A stretch of 64,000 nucleotides of DNA from Brucella oryzae (GTDB taxonomy: Bacteria > Pseudomonadota > Alphaproteobacteria > Rhizobiales > Rhizobiaceae). The notes under the pieces were generated by a model that was not told the DNA's origin, searched no databases, and saw only the letters and a list, made by a program, of their open reading frames with translations. Below, in pieces: positions 9,409 to 20,586 of this stretch. The stretch's first letter is position 1; the number at the start of each line of letters is the position of its first letter. The position numbers were made by a program, and so were the translations under genes. The DNA lies in the NCBI GenBank assembly GCA_012103035.1, contig JAAVLL010000001.1, positions 656,501 to 720,500 of the forward strand. The letters are read 5' to 3'.

Positions 9409-10346
9409 ACATGGTCACACAATCCAACATCGCACTTGCAATCGTCGGTCTCGGCAAGATCGCGCGCGACCAGCATTTGCCGTCCATCGAAGCGGTCGAT
9501 GGTATCGAACTGAAAGCCATTGCCAGCCGTAATGCCGGGCTGGAGGGTCTACCGTCTTTTCACGATATCGATGCGCTGTTGGAGAGTGACGTTGCCATTG
9601 ACGCCGTGTCGCTCTGCACGCCGCCGCAAGGACGCTTTCAACATGCTTACGCAGCCCTGAAGGCGCGCAAGCATGTGATGCTGGAAAAGCCGCCCGGTGC
9701 GACCATTTCCGAGGTGCAGGCGCTGGACCGTCTGGCCAAGGCGGAAGGGTTGACGCTCTACGCCACATGGCATTCGCGTGAGGCGGCGGCGGTGGAACCG
9801 GCACGGGAATTCCTGAGCGATGCGGAAATCCGCTCGGTTTCGGTCACGTGGAAGGAAGATGTGCGCCACTGGCACCCCGGCCAGCAATGGATATGGGAGC
9901 CCGGTGGGCTCGGCGTGTTCGATCCGGGCATCAATGCGCTTTCCATCGTGACGCATATTCTGCCGGAGCGCTTCTCTCTCACGCAGTCGGACCTCTATTT
10001 CCCGGAAAATCGCGCAGCGCCGATTGCAGCGGACCTTCAATTTCAGACGGAAAGCGGCGTTCCGGTTTCCTTCGAACTGGATTGGCGCCAGACGGGTCCG
10101 CAGACCTGGGACATTCGTGTCGAAACCGACAAAGGTACGATTCTGCTCAGCCATGGCGGCAGCCGCCTGACCATTGCCGGAACCGAGAAAATGGCCGAGC
10201 CGGACCGTGAATATCAACGACTTTACAAGCGTTTCGTGCAATTGATCGGTGAGGGGCGTTCGGATGTCGATCTCGCTCCGCTGACCCATGTGGCCGATGC
10301 TTTCCTGCTCGGAAAGCGCCATGTGGTGGAAGCTTTTGAAGATTAG
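9405..10346 (+). CDS. Gfo/Idh/MocA oxidoreductase, probable D-galactose/L-arabinose 1-dehydrogenase
   Basis: Intact, 313 residues from GTG 9405 (ATG 9411 is the alternative). The N-terminal Rossmann domain shows AIVGLGKIARDQHLPSI and the conserved EKPPG loop (VMLEKPPGATISEVQ); the C-terminal domain has TWKEDVRHWHPGQQWIWEPGGLGVFDPGINALSIV, the family's substrate-binding block with an Asp-Pro-Gly-Ile-Asn motif. This pattern matches NAD(P)-dependent galactose/arabinose 1-dehydrogenases that make the sugar lactone. It overlaps the preceding AraD1-type gene by four bases and is followed by the sugar-acid dehydratase, so the operon carries the oxidation and dehydration steps of a non-phosphorylative route. 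Confidence 0.87.
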   Translation: MNMVTQSNIALAIVGLGKIARDQHLPSIEAVDGIELKAIASRNAGLEGLPSFHDIDALLESDVAIDAVSLCTPPQGRFQHAYAALKARKHVMLEKPPGATISEVQALDRLAKAEGLTLYATWHSREAAAVEPAREFLSDAEIRSVSVTWKEDVRHWHPGQQWIWEPGGLGVFDPGINALSIVTHILPERFSLTQSDLYFPENRAAPIAADLQFQTESGVPVSFELDWRQTGPQTWDIRVETDKGTILLSHGGSRLTIAGTEKMAEPDREYQRLYKRFVQLIGEGRSDVDLAPLTHVADAFLLGKRHVVEAFED

Positions 10347-10391
10347 GAATCGAGACCGTTTTCCGGTCTCTTACCCACGCAGGACAGTGAA

Positions 10392-12194
10392 ATGAACAAG
10401 CCCGTCTCTCCGAAAACGCCAAAGCTCCGCTCGCGCGCCTGGTTCGATAATCCTGATAATGTCGATATGACGGCGCTCTATCTGGAGCGCTACATGAATT
10501 ACGGCCTGAGCCAGGAAGAGCTGCAATCGGGCCGTCCGATCATCGGCATTGCGCAGACGGGGTCCGACCTTTCACCCTGCAACCGGCATCATCTGGAACT
10601 GGCCAAGCGCGTGCGTGAAGGTGTTCGCGAGGCAGGCGGCATCGTCATCGAATTTCCGGTGCATCCCATTCAGGAAACCGGCAAGCGCCCGACCGCAGGT
10701 CTGGATCGCAATCTGGCCTATCTCGGCCTCGTGGAAGTGCTTTACGGCTATCCGCTCGACGGCGTGGTGCTGACGATCGGCTGCGACAAGACCACGCCCG
10801 CCTGCCTGATGGCGGCTGCGACCGTCAACATTCCGGCGATTGCGCTTTCGGTTGGGCCGATGCTCAATGGCTGGTTCCGTGGCGAACGCACGGGTTCGGG
10901 CACCATCGTCTGGAAGGCGCGTGAACTTCTGGCCAAGGGTGAGATCGACTATCAGGGCTTTGTGAAGCTGGTAGCATCCTCGGCTCCGTCGACCGGCTAT
11001 TGCAACACGATGGGCACGGCCACGACCATGAATTCGCTTGCTGAAGCACTGGGCATGCAGCTTCCGGTTCCGCCGCTATTCCCGCACCTTATCGTGACCG
11101 TCAGGAGGTGGCCTATCTGACCGGTCGCCGCATCGTTGACATGGTGCATGAAGATTTGAAACCGTCGGACATTCTGACCAAGGATGCTTTCATCAATGCA
11201 ATCCGCGTCAATTCCGCCATTGGCGGTTCCACCAATGCGCCGATCCATCTGAACGCGCTCGCCCGCCATGTCGGCGTGGAGCTGACGGTGGACGACTGGC
11301 AGAAATACGGTGAGGAAATTCCGCTTCTGGTCAATCTCCAGCCAGCCGGTGAATATCTCGGTGAAGATTATTACCATGCCGGTGGTGTGCCAGCCGTCGT
11401 CAACCAGCTGATGGGGCAGGGCCTCATCCATGAAGACGCGATCACGGTCAACGGCAAGACCATCGGCGAGAACTGCAAGAACGCCACCATTGAAGACAGC
11501 AATGTCATCAAGACCTTCGATCAGCCGCTGAAGAAGCATGCCGGTTTCCGCGTGCTGCGCGGCAATCTGTTCTCGTCGGCGATCATGAAGCTCAGCGTTA
11601 TTTCGGACGAGTTCCGCAATCGCTACCTCCGACAGCAAGGACCCGAATGCCTTTGAAGGCAAGGCGGTCGTGTTCGACGGACCGGAGGATTATCATCATC
11701 GCATCGACGATCCGTCGCTGGAAATCGACGAACATACGGTTCTGTTCATGCGCGGCGCTGGCCCCATTGGCTATCCGGGTGCGGCGGAAGTCGTCAACAT
11801 GCGCGCGCCCGATTACCTTTTGAAGAAGGGCATCACTTCGCTGCCATGCATTGGCGACGGCCGCCAGTCGGGCACGTCGGGTTCACCATCGATCCTCAAC
11901 GCCTCGCCGGAAGCTGCCGCAGGCGGTGGTCTGGCCATCCTCAAGACTGGCGACCGCGTGCGCATCGATCTTGGTCGCGGGACGGCGGACATTCTGATTT
12001 CGGATGAGGAACTGGCTGAACGCCGCAAGGCTCTGGAAGCCGCTGGCGGCTATAAATATCCCGAAAGCCAGACGCCATGGCAGGAAATCCAGCGTGCCGT
12101 TGTTGGTCAGATGGAAACCGGGGCGGTTCTCGAAAACGCGGTCAAGTATCAGGATATTGCGCATACGCGCGGCCTGCCGCGAGACAACCACTAA
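10392..12194 (+). CDS. IlvD/Edd-family dehydratase, probable L-arabinonate dehydratase, frameshifted
   Basis: Repair near 11068 (GG to GGG) and 11628 gives about 600 residues. Conserved features include [25 protein letters not shown], the cluster cysteines in [16 protein letters not shown] and [21 protein letters not shown], and near the end [17 protein letters not shown] and [16 protein letters not shown]. The WFDNP start separates sugar-acid dehydratases of this family from true dihydroxy-acid dehydratase of branched-chain synthesis. The enzyme uses an Fe-S cluster and Mg to convert the sugar acid to a 2-keto-3-deoxy acid. It lies 45 bp after the dehydrogenase and closes the catabolic operon. 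L-arabinonate is the likely substrate; D-fuconate or D-galactonate cannot be excluded. Confidence 0.84.
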
Positions 12195-12312
12195 ACGTGC
12201 CGTGCTAACGTATTAATTTGAGGCTCCGCTAATTCCGGAATCGGACCAAGGCGCGAAAACAGGGAACCCGGTGCGGCGGAATGACGGCACCGGGTTCCGG
12301 CATAGTTGATGT

Positions 12313-13194
12313 TCAGATCGCCGTGCGGCGGGCGTGGTCAAGATAGATCTCGCGCAAACGCTGGGCGACCGGGCCGGGCTTGCCAGTGCCGATGGCCTGG
12401 TCGTCAATGACGGTGATCGGAGTGACGAATGTGCCAGCGCTCGTAAGGAAAGCTTCCTTCGCGGCATAGGCTTCATCAATGGTGAACAGGCGTTCTTCCA
12501 GCTTCATGCCGGTCTCGGCGATCAGCTGCAGGAGTGACAGGCGCGTGCAGCCGGGCAGAATCGAATTGCTGTTTGGGCGCGTGACGACGACGTCATCCTC
12601 GGTCACGATATAGGCGGTAGACGATGCGCCTTCGGTGACATAGCCGTCTTCGATCATCCAGGCTTCGTCGCAACCGGCATTCTTGGCGATTTCCTTGGCG
12701 AGCGCTTGTGGTAGCAGGCATACCGTCTTGATGTCGCGACGCTTCCAGCGCAGATCATCCAGCGAAAGTACGTGCGCGCCGGTTTTCAGCACAGGCTTGT
12801 CGAGCAGATTAGCTTCCTGTGTGAACAAAACCACCGATGGCTTCATGCCCACTGCAGGTACGAAATCGCGGTCGCGTCCATCGCCGCGTGTAACCTGCAG
12901 ATAGACCAGACCTTCGGTCAGGCTGTTGCGGAGGATCAGTTCGCGTTCGATAGCGACAATTTCGTCTTCGCTCATCGGCATCGGAATGCCGATCTCGCCG
13001 GTCGAACGGCGCAGGCGCCTCATATGAGGCTCGCTGTCGATGAGCTTGCCTTCGAGCACAGCCGTTACTTCATAAATACCATCACCGAACAGGAAGCCTC
13101 GGTCGAAGATGGAAATGCGGGCATCACGCGCGGCAACATAGTCACCGTTGACGTATACAATACGATTTTCGAGTTCTTCTGCTGAAACGGCCAT
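12313..13194 (-). CDS. Class IV aminotransferase, probable D-amino-acid transaminase
   Basis: Intact, about 293 residues from ATG 13194 (MAVSAEELENRIVYVNGDYV). The fold-type IV PLP pattern is plain: DARISIFDRGFLFGDGIYEV, VYLQVTRGDGRDRDF, then RWKRRDIKTVCLLPQALAKEIA, in which the Lys of DIK is the expected PLP-binding residue, followed by EAWMIEDGYVTEGASSTAYIV. The arrangement fits bacterial D-amino-acid transaminases better than BCAT (IlvE). The reaction is D-amino acid plus 2-oxoacid. It is the last gene on the minus strand after hutD, separated by about 140 bp, and could be separately transcribed. Substrate range is inference. Confidence 0.82.
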   Translation of the reverse strand: MAVSAEELENRIVYVNGDYVAARDARISIFDRGFLFGDGIYEVTAVLEGKLIDSEPHMRRLRRSTGEIGIPMPMSEDEIVAIERELILRNSLTEGLVYLQVTRGDGRDRDFVPAVGMKPSVVLFTQEANLLDKPVLKTGAHVLSLDDLRWKRRDIKTVCLLPQALAKEIAKNAGCDEAWMIEDGYVTEGASSTAYIVTEDDVVVTRPNSNSILPGCTRLSLLQLIAETGMKLEERLFTIDEAYAAKEAFLTSAGTFVTPITVIDDQAIGTGKPGPVAQRLREIYLDHARRTAI

Positions 13195-13337
13195 GATGGG
13201 ATAAATCCTGAAATGAAAGACTGCGAACAAGATCGCAGTCTTTCATAGGCCAGTCGGTTGCGATAGGGAACAGCTATTGTCAGGCGATGTCCGGTGCGCT
13301 TGCGGGCATCGGGACATGGCGGATAACTCCGGGCGCA

Positions 13338-13909
13338 TTATGCTCCAATCGAAATCAGGTAGGCGCTTCCCTTCCCGTTTAGTTCGAGAGGCAAGGCGAC
13401 GCAGTTCGTCAGAATCGCGCAGTCATGTTTCCCGAGTTTTGTCGTTTTTCCAGCTGACGTCAGATCGATATGCCCGGCGGCGCAGAAAGGAGCACCGGAT
13501 TGCCGTCAGCCTGTGTCGGCGTGGTGCCGTTGACGGACAGATGCTGGACCTTATGGGTATAACGCCCACGCCGGGTCATGACGTTGAGGTCGGTAATGGC
13601 CGATCCGATCAGTCGAGCGCTGGAGTGAGCATCCGCAGCGAAGAACAGTGGTGCGCTTTCGACCGTGAGAGTGCTCTGCTGTCCTTCGATATTGAGCACA
13701 ATGCCGTCACCTTCCAGCACCGACAATGTGCGGTCGATGCCGGGAAAGACGGAAAACGGGCCGTCGCTGGCAACTGTCGCCATGGAGACGCGCCAGTCGA
13801 AATCATCGACTGATGCGCCTTGCGGGTGGACGGCGATTTCAACCGTCACGCCGCCGCCGTTCTTCCACGGCATGCGGCGGTGATTTTCGGCTCTGAGGAT
13901 GTCGACCAT
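13338..13909 (-). CDS. hutD: HutD family protein, frameshifted
   Basis: Starts MVDILRAENHRRMPWKNGGGVTVEI, with the HutD signature WKNGGG, followed by FDWRVSMATVASDGPFSVFPGIDR and NVMTRRG. Without repair it stops early at 13460; adding one T near 13478 (TTT to TTTT) extends it through DCAILTNCVALPLE and SAYLISIGA to TAA 13338-13340, about 190 residues, the normal length. HutD is a small cupin-like protein encoded with histidine-degradation genes and thought to limit hut expression; no catalytic role is established. ATG 13909 overlaps the stop of the transporter gene as TGATG, which implies translational coupling. Confidence 0.86.
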
Positions 13910-15234
13910 CAACCGAGCCATCCGTTGGATGCCGCCCAGAAGGCAATTGGAGCCGTAAGCAGGATGCTGAGTGCCGTTCGGATATACCAGATCACGATCA
14001 GGTCCCGGAACTTGAGAGGGATCGAGGTAGCAAGCACGCAGGGAATAGATGCTGACAGGAAGAGAACCTGGCTGACCGAGACGACGGCGGCCACAAACTT
14101 CAAAACGACATCGGCATCTTTCAAAGGATGGCTGGCAGGAACATTTCCGCAAGTCCGGATGCCATGGATTTTGCGGCAAGCATCGGATCGGCCAGTTGCG
14201 CAAGCCAGGTAAACGGATAGAGCGTCAAGCCAAGAAGATCGAAGATCGGCGTGTATTTGGAAGCGAGCAGGCCGAGAAGCCCGACGGCCATAATGCTCGG
14301 CAGGATCATGGCAGCCATGCGCAGGCCGTCAAGGAAGGTCGTCCAAAGCAGCGGTAGAAGCTTCGGTGCGCTCTGGGCCTGCTTGATGCCTGTGTCGATT
14401 GCGGTTTGGACACGGCCCTTGCCTTCGGGCAGGGGAGTATCTCGGTCGCCGGGATGGTCCATGCGGCTGAGCGGCCAAATACGCGCGGTGATCGCCGAGA
14501 CAATAAAGGTCACGAAGAAGGTGGACCAGAAATAAAGGTTCCACGCATCCATCAGGCCCAATGTTTTCGCAACGATAATCATGAAAGTAGCCGAAACGGT
14601 GGAAAAGCCGGTGGCAATGATCGCTGCTTCGCGAGCCGTATACTTGCCTTCCTTGTAGACGCGATCGGTAATGAGGAGCGCCAAGGAGTAGCTGCCAACA
14701 AACGATGCCACAGCATCGATTGCAGACCAGCCGGGTGTACGCCAGATTGGGCGCATGATCGGTTGTACGATGACGCCGGTGAACTCAAGCAGGCCGTAGC
14801 CGATGAGGAAAGCGAGGGCCAGGGCACCGATCGGAACGATCAGTCCGACCGACAGGACAAGCTTGTCGAACAGGAACGGCAGCATGTCGGGCGTGAAGAG
14901 CGCGGCGGGGCCGATGCCGGCCAGATACATGCAGGCCAGCACGAAGCCAAAGACGCGCAGGATCGAGAAGATCGTTTCGGTGAGGTTGGCCTTCCACTTG
15001 CCGGTGACGAAGGGCGCAAATGCGCCATAGGCGATCAAAAGGCAGACGAAGGCCAGTGCAAAGGGGCGAAGCTGCGTTGCGATTGCGGTTGCTGCGTGAT
15101 CGAGCAGGATCGTGGATTTTCCGCCGATAGTGACGGGCACGAAAAGAAGAAGATGCCTATGAAACTGTATAGTATCAGTTTCACGGCAGCAGGGCCGCGC
15201 AGCTCTCATTGCGGCCAAGAGTGGTGTCTGTCAT
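13909..15234 (-). CDS. YjiH-like nucleoside-recognition-domain membrane transporter, frameshifted
   Basis: A hydrophobic protein encoded between hutU and hutD. Repair of three single-base losses near 14122, 15144 and 15184 (two clearly in T/A runs) gives an N-terminus reading MTDTTLGRNESC then KLILYSFIGIFFFFVPVTIGGKS, many membrane segments (LTETIFSILRVFGFVLACMYL, IGYGLLEFTGVIVQPIMRP, AIDAVASFVGSYSLALLITDRVY) and a C-terminus ending AASNGWLG; about 442 residues. The SFVGSYSLALLITDRVYKEGKYTAREAAIIATGF block contains the Gate/nucleoside-recognition motif of YjiH proteins. Position inside the hut operon makes it a candidate carrier for histidine, urocanate or a degradation product; that is inference. 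Confidence 0.8.
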
Positions 15235-15306
15235 TGTTATTCCCCGGTATGCGTTGTTTTTCAATGAAAAGGCGATCCTGCGAGAGGATCGCCTTTGGCT
15301 GATTTA

Positions 15307-16979
15307 TTAGTTGCCCAGTATGCCGGGCAGGCGCAGGCCCTGCTGCTTGGCCCAGTCGAGCGCTTCTTCATAGCCCGCATCGGCATGGCGCATCACGCCG
15401 GTGGCCGGGTCGTTCCACAAAACGCGACCGATGCGCTGATCGGCATCTTCCGTACCGTCACAGCAGATGACCATACCGGAATGCTGGGAGAAGCCCATGC
15501 CGACACCGCCGCCATGATGCAGCGACACCCATGTCGCACCCGAAGCGGTGTTGAGGAGGGCGTTGAGAAGCGGCCAGTCGGACACGGCGTCCGAGCCGTC
15601 TTTCATGGATTCTGTTTCGCGGTTTGGCGATGCAACCGAACCACTGTCGAGATGGTCGCGACCGATGACAATTGGCGCTTTCAGCTCGCCGTTCCTGACC
15701 ATTTCGTTGAAGGCGAGACCGAGACGGTGACGGTCGCCGAGGCCGACCCAGCAGATGCGTGCGGGCAGCCCCTGAAACTCAATGCGTTCCTTTGCCATGT
15801 CGAGCCAATTGTGCAGGTGCTTGTTGTCTGGCAGCAATTCCTTCACCTTGGCGTCGGTCTTTGCGATATCCTCCGGATCACCGGAAAGGGCTGCCCAGCG
15901 GAAGGGTCCAATACCGCGGCAGAAAAGCGGGCGGATATAGGCCGGCACGAAGCCTGGGAAGTCGAACGCATCTTCGAGGCCTTCTTCCAGCGCCATCTGG
16001 CGGATATTATTGCCGTAATCGACCGTCGGGATACCGGCATGCCAGAAGTCGAGCATGGCCTGAACCTGCACCTTCATCGAAGCGCGGGCGGCTTTTGCTA
16101 CAGCTTTCGGGTCGCTTTCCTGCTTGGCGCGCCATTCGGCGACGCTCCATCCAATCGGCAGGTAGCCATGCACCGGATCGTGCGCGGAAGTCTGGTCGGT
16201 GACGATGTCGGGCCGCACGCCACGCTTGACAAGCTCAGGATAGATTTCAGCGGCATTGCCGATGAGTGCGATGGACTTTGCCTCGCCTGCCTTGGTCCAG
16301 GCGTCGATCTTGGCCAGCGCTTCATCGAGGCTGTGGGTCTTCTCATCGACATAACGGGTGCGCAGGCGGAAATCGGCGCGGGTTTCGTCGCATTCCACGG
16401 CGAGACAGCAGGCACCGGCCATGACAGCAGCCAGAGGCTGTGCGCCGCCCATGCCGCCAAGTCCGCCGGTCAATATCCATTTGCCCTTGAGGTTGCCGTC
16501 ATAGTGCTGGCGACCGGCTTCCACGAAGGTTTCATAAGTGCCCTGCACAATGCCCTGTGCGCCGATATAGATCCACGAACCGGCGGTCATCTGGCCATAC
16601 ATGGCGAGACCCTTCTTATCCAGTTCGTTGAAATGATCCCAGGTTGCCCAATGCGGCACGAGGTTGGAATTGGCAATCAAAACACGCGGGGCATCCTTGT
16701 GGGTGCGGAACACGCCGACCGGCTTGCCCGACTGCACCAGCAGGGTTTCGTCGTCATTGAGCGTCTTGAGGGTGGCGACGATGCGGTCGAAATCGTCCCA
16801 TGTGCGGGCAGCGCGGCCAATGCCGCCATAGACCACCAGCTCATGCGGGCGCTCGGCCACATCGGGGTCGAGATTGTTCATTAACATGCGCAGCGGGGCT
16901 TCGGTGAGCCAGCTTTTGCATTGAGTTCGTTGCCGCGAGGGCTGCGCACTTCGCGCTCGTTGTGGCGTGGGTTCGACAT
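15307..16979 (-). CDS. hutU: Urocanate hydratase, frameshifted near the N-terminus
   Basis: Second enzyme of histidine degradation, converting urocanate to imidazolone propionate with tightly bound NAD+. Starting at ATG 16979 ([20 protein letters not shown]) and adding one A near 16907 gives 557 residues, the standard length. Visible family blocks are [40 protein letters not shown] (NAD-binding loop), [34 protein letters not shown], and [23 protein letters not shown] near the active site. The gene lies 18 bp after hutG. Apart from the one frame break it is complete and closely conserved. Confidence 0.95.
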
Positions 16980-16997
16980 GGTGTTCTCCTCAGGATT

Positions 16998-17788
16998 TCA
17001 AGTCGGCGGCAATTGTTTCCAGCCGCCGCAAAGGGGCTTGAGATGGACGCGCAGCCTGTCTGCCTTGGCCTCGTCATAGGCGAAGGGAAGGGCTTCGGTC
17101 GCAAGATGGGTCGATTGGGCGAGCTCCATCTGAATGGCGTGCACGCCGGTTTCCGGCTTGCCGTAATGGCGCGTCGTCCAGCCGCCCTTGAAGCGGCCAT
17201 TGAGGATCGATGTGTAGCCTTCCGCTTTTGCCGTGACGTCCACGGCGGCGGCTTCGATCCTCGGATCGCAGGTCTTGCCTATATCCGTGCCGATGTTGAA
17301 ATCGGGCAATTTGCCTTCGAACAGGAAGGGAATATGCGAACGGATCGAATGGCAGTCGTAGAGAATGGCGATGCCGTGGATCGCCTTCACGCGGCTGATC
17401 TCGGCGGCGAGCGCATCGTGATAGGGCTTGTGGAAGCGCGCGATGCGGTCGGCAATATCGGCTTCGGTCGGCGCTTCTCCATCCTTCCAGATCGACAGGC
17501 CGTCGAAGTCTGTTTCCGGGATCAGCGTCGTGGTGTTCTGTCCCGGATAGAGGCTGACGCCTGCCGGATCACGATTGGCATCGATGCAATAGCGATGGAA
17601 GGTGGCGCGCACCATGGTCGCGCCTTCGATCAGGCCGTCATAAAGCTGGTGAATATGCCAGTCGGTGTCGGCAAGGATGCGGCCATTGTCGTTGAGCCGC
17701 GACCAGATATCGTCCGGCACATCCGTACCCGTATGTGGCAGGCCAAGAATGACCGGCGAATTCCCTGACGGATTTCAAATGCGCTCAT
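16998..17788 (-). CDS. hutG: N-formylglutamate deformylase, frameshifted near the N-terminus
   Basis: Hydrolyses N-formylglutamate to glutamate and formate, the last step of the route that uses HutF. ATG 17788 gives MSAFEIRQG; one G is missing near 17762 (GG to GGG), after which the protein reads [44 protein letters not shown] and [24 protein letters not shown]; repaired length 263 residues. LPHTG, HSIRS and QMELAQ are N-formylglutamate amidohydrolase motifs that carry the metal ligands. The start follows the hutH stop by a single base, so the two are coupled. Without repair the N-terminal codons look like the tail of hutH. Confidence 0.92.
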
Positions 17789-17789
17789 T

Positions 17790-19322
17790 TCATGACTCCA
17801 GAGGGGCAGGATGCCCGCCGATATGACGCCTGAAAGTGCGCCATCAGCCACCAGTTCGGCGGCATTCTTAAGGTCGTCGGCCATGTAGCGGTCTTCTTCC
17901 AGCGTCGGGATATTGGCGCGCAAGGCGGCAATCACCTTGGCAAGTTCCGGGCTGGTGGTCAGCGGTTCGCGCAGTTCCACGCCGAGCGCGCCGGTCAGCG
18001 CCTCGATGCCGATGATGGCATTGAGATTGGCGGTCATCTGCAACAGGCGGCGCGCGCCGTGGCAGGCCATGGACACATGGTCTTCCTGATTGGCCGAGGT
18101 CGGCGTGGAATCGACGGAAGCCGGATGCGCCATCTGCTTGTTTTCGCTCATCAGCGCGGCGGAAGTGACTTCCGCGATCATCAGGCCGGAATTGAGGCCC
18201 GGCTTGCGGGCGAGGAAGGCCGGAAGGCCAAACGACAGAGCCGGATCGACCAGCAGCGCGATGCGGCGTTGGGCGATGGCGCCGATCTCGCAGATGGCAA
18301 GCGCAATCTGGTCGGCGGCGAAGGCGACCGGTTCGGCGTGGAAATTGCCGCCCGAAACGGCGCGTCCGTCCGAGAGGACGAGCGGATTGTCGGTAACCGC
18401 ATTGGCTTCGATTTCCAATGTGCGGGCGGCCTGTCGCAGAACGTCGAGGCAAGCGCCATCGACCTGCGGCTGGCAGCGGATGCAATAGGGATCCTGCACG
18501 CGCTGGTCGCCTTCGAGATGGCTCTGGCGAATGACCGAGCCTTCGAGCAGGGCGCGCAATGCCCGACCGGCATCGATCTGCCCCTTATGGCCGCGCAGCG
18601 TATGGATTTCCTCATGGAACGGCGCATCCGATCCCATAGCCGCATCGGTGGACAATGCGCCGGTGATCAGTGCCGTCTGTGCTGCGCGATGAGCGCGGAA
18701 CAGACCCGCCAGCGCAAGCGCCGTCGATGTCTGCGTGCCGTTGATCAGCGCCAGCCCTTCCTTGGCGGCAAGCACGACCGGCTTCAGCCCGGCCTTTTCC
18801 AGCGCCTTCGCGCCGGAGAGGCACTCGCCCTGATAGAAGGCTTCGCCTTCGCCGATCATGGCCGCCGTCATATGGGCCAGCGGCGCGAGGTCGCCCGACG
18901 CGCCGACGGAGCCCTTTCCGGGATCATCGGGATCACGCCTTTTGCCAGCATGTCTTCGAGAAGCGTAATGACTTCAAGCCGCACACCGGAGGCGCCGCGA
19001 CCGAGCGAAATCAGCTTCAGCGCCATGATGAGGCGCACGATGTTTTCCGAAAGCGCATCGCCGACGCCGCAGCAATGCGACAGGATCAGGTTGCGCTGAA
19101 GCGTGGCGACATCGCCCGCAGCAATGCGGATCGAGGCGAGTTTGCCGAAGCCGGTATTGATGCCGTAAACCGGTTCGTCACCGGCTGCGATTTCGGCAAT
19201 GCGCGCCGCCGCCTTTTCGACAGCGGCATGAAATGCGGGTCGATGCGGACCGGAACCGCATCGCGATAGATGGTTTCCAGCGTTTCAAGCGGGACAGAAC
19301 CGGGCTTGAGAATGATGGTCAT
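17790..19322 (-). CDS. hutH: Histidine ammonia-lyase, frameshifted
   Basis: First enzyme of histidine degradation, removing ammonia to give urocanate. Starts [20 protein letters not shown]. Three one-base repairs near 19230, 18919 (AAA to AAAA) and 17803 give 511 residues ending ILPLLES, the expected length. The Ala-Ser-Gly triplet that cyclises to the MIO cofactor is in [15 protein letters not shown]; other blocks are [36 protein letters not shown] and [20 protein letters not shown]. The stop TGA 17792-17790 is one base before the hutG start. It lies 21 bp after hutI. The enzyme is cytoplasmic and needs no added cofactor. Confidence 0.95.
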
Positions 19323-19343
19323 GAAAGGCTCCGTTGCGGATGG

Positions 19344-20556
19344 TTAGACGCGGCCTTTGAAAACCCGCTTCCACAGCGGGTTGAAGCCGATACGGTAGAC
19401 GAGTTCGGCGGGGCGCTCGACGTCCCAGATGGCGAGATCGGCATCCTTGCCGACTTCGAGCGTGCCGGTCTGGTCGAGAATGCCCAAGGCGCGTGCGGCC
19501 TCGCGCGTGACGCCTGCAATGCATTCATCCACCGTCATGCGGAACAGTGTTGCGCCCATATTCATGGTGAGCAGCAGCGAGGTCAGCGGCGATGTGCCCG
19601 GATTGTTGTCGGTCGCAAGCGCCATCTTCGTGCCAGCGGTGCGGAAGGCCTCGACCGGCGGCTTCTGCGTTTCGCGGATGAAGTAGTAAGCGCCGGGAAG
19701 CAGCACGGCGACCGTTCCGGCCTTGGCCATGGCGGCAGCACCGTCCGCATCGGTATATTCGAGATGATCGGCAGAAAGGGCGTCATAGGAGGCGGCGAGC
19801 GCTGCGCCATGCAGGTTGGACAACTGGTCGGCATGAAGCTTGACCGGAATATCATGCGCTTTGGCGGCATCGAAGACGCGGGCGATTTCATCCGGCAGAA
19901 AGGCGATGCTTTCGCAAAACCGTCCACTGCATCGGCCAGCCCCTGTTCGGCGATGGCCGGAAGCATGTCGTTGATGACGCGGTCGATATAGGCAGCCTTG
20001 TCGCCATTCATTTCGGGGGCAAAGCGTGCGCGCCGAGGAAGGTGGTGCGGATCGCCACATCGCGTTCTTCGCCAAGCCGACGGGCGGCCTTCAGTGATTT
20101 GATTTCGCTGTCGCGGTCGAGGCCGTAGCCGGACTTGACCTCGACGGTGGTGACGCCTTCGGCAATCAGTGCATCGAGACGCGGCAGTGTTTCACGCACC
20201 AGATCGTCTTCGCTCGCCGCGCGGGTTTTTCACCGAGGAAACAATGCCGCCGCCGGCGCGGGCGACTTCCTCATAGGACGCGCCGTTGAGCCGCAGCTCG
20301 AACTCATGCGCGCGATTGCCCGCATGGACTAGATGGGTGTGGCAATCGACGAGCCCCGGCGTGATCAGCCGGTTTTCGCAATCGATTTTGTCAAAGGTCG
20401 CATAGTCGTCGGGCAGAGCCGATAGTGGACCGACATAGGCGATCAAGCCGTCCTTGACCGCAAGTGCTGCGTTCTCGATGAGACCGAGACCGTCCGCGTC
20501 TTCGTTCAGCGTTGCAACGCGCGCATTGATAAAACGATGCTTGAATTCTTGAGCAT
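19344..20556 (-). CDS. hutI: Imidazolonepropionase, frameshifted
   Basis: Third enzyme of histidine degradation, an amidohydrolase-fold metal enzyme that opens 4-imidazolone-5-propionate to N-formimidoylglutamate. Start ATG 20556 gives MLKNSSIV. Frame breaks near 20532 (T run), about 20225 (two bases), 20018 (C run) and 19919 (T run); repair gives 405 residues, the family length. Motifs: the metal-binding [56 protein letters not shown], and [12 protein letters not shown] with the metal-ligand Asp. It is the promoter-proximal gene of the minus-strand hut operon, 96 bp from hutF, with an operator palindrome between them. Confidence 0.94.
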
Positions 20557-20586
20557 GAGCGTTTTCTCGCTTCCCTGTTTTTGATA

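Noticed and set aside
15295..16884. Long open frame (529 codons) on the plus strand opposite hutU
   Set aside because: It is an antisense shadow of a strongly conserved gene in GC-rich DNA; the translation has no recognisable domain.
17630..18871. Apparent fusion of histidine ammonia-lyase with the start of N-formylglutamate deformylase
   Set aside because: The stop of hutH is hidden by a one-base loss near 17803. With repair hutH ends one base before the hutG ATG.
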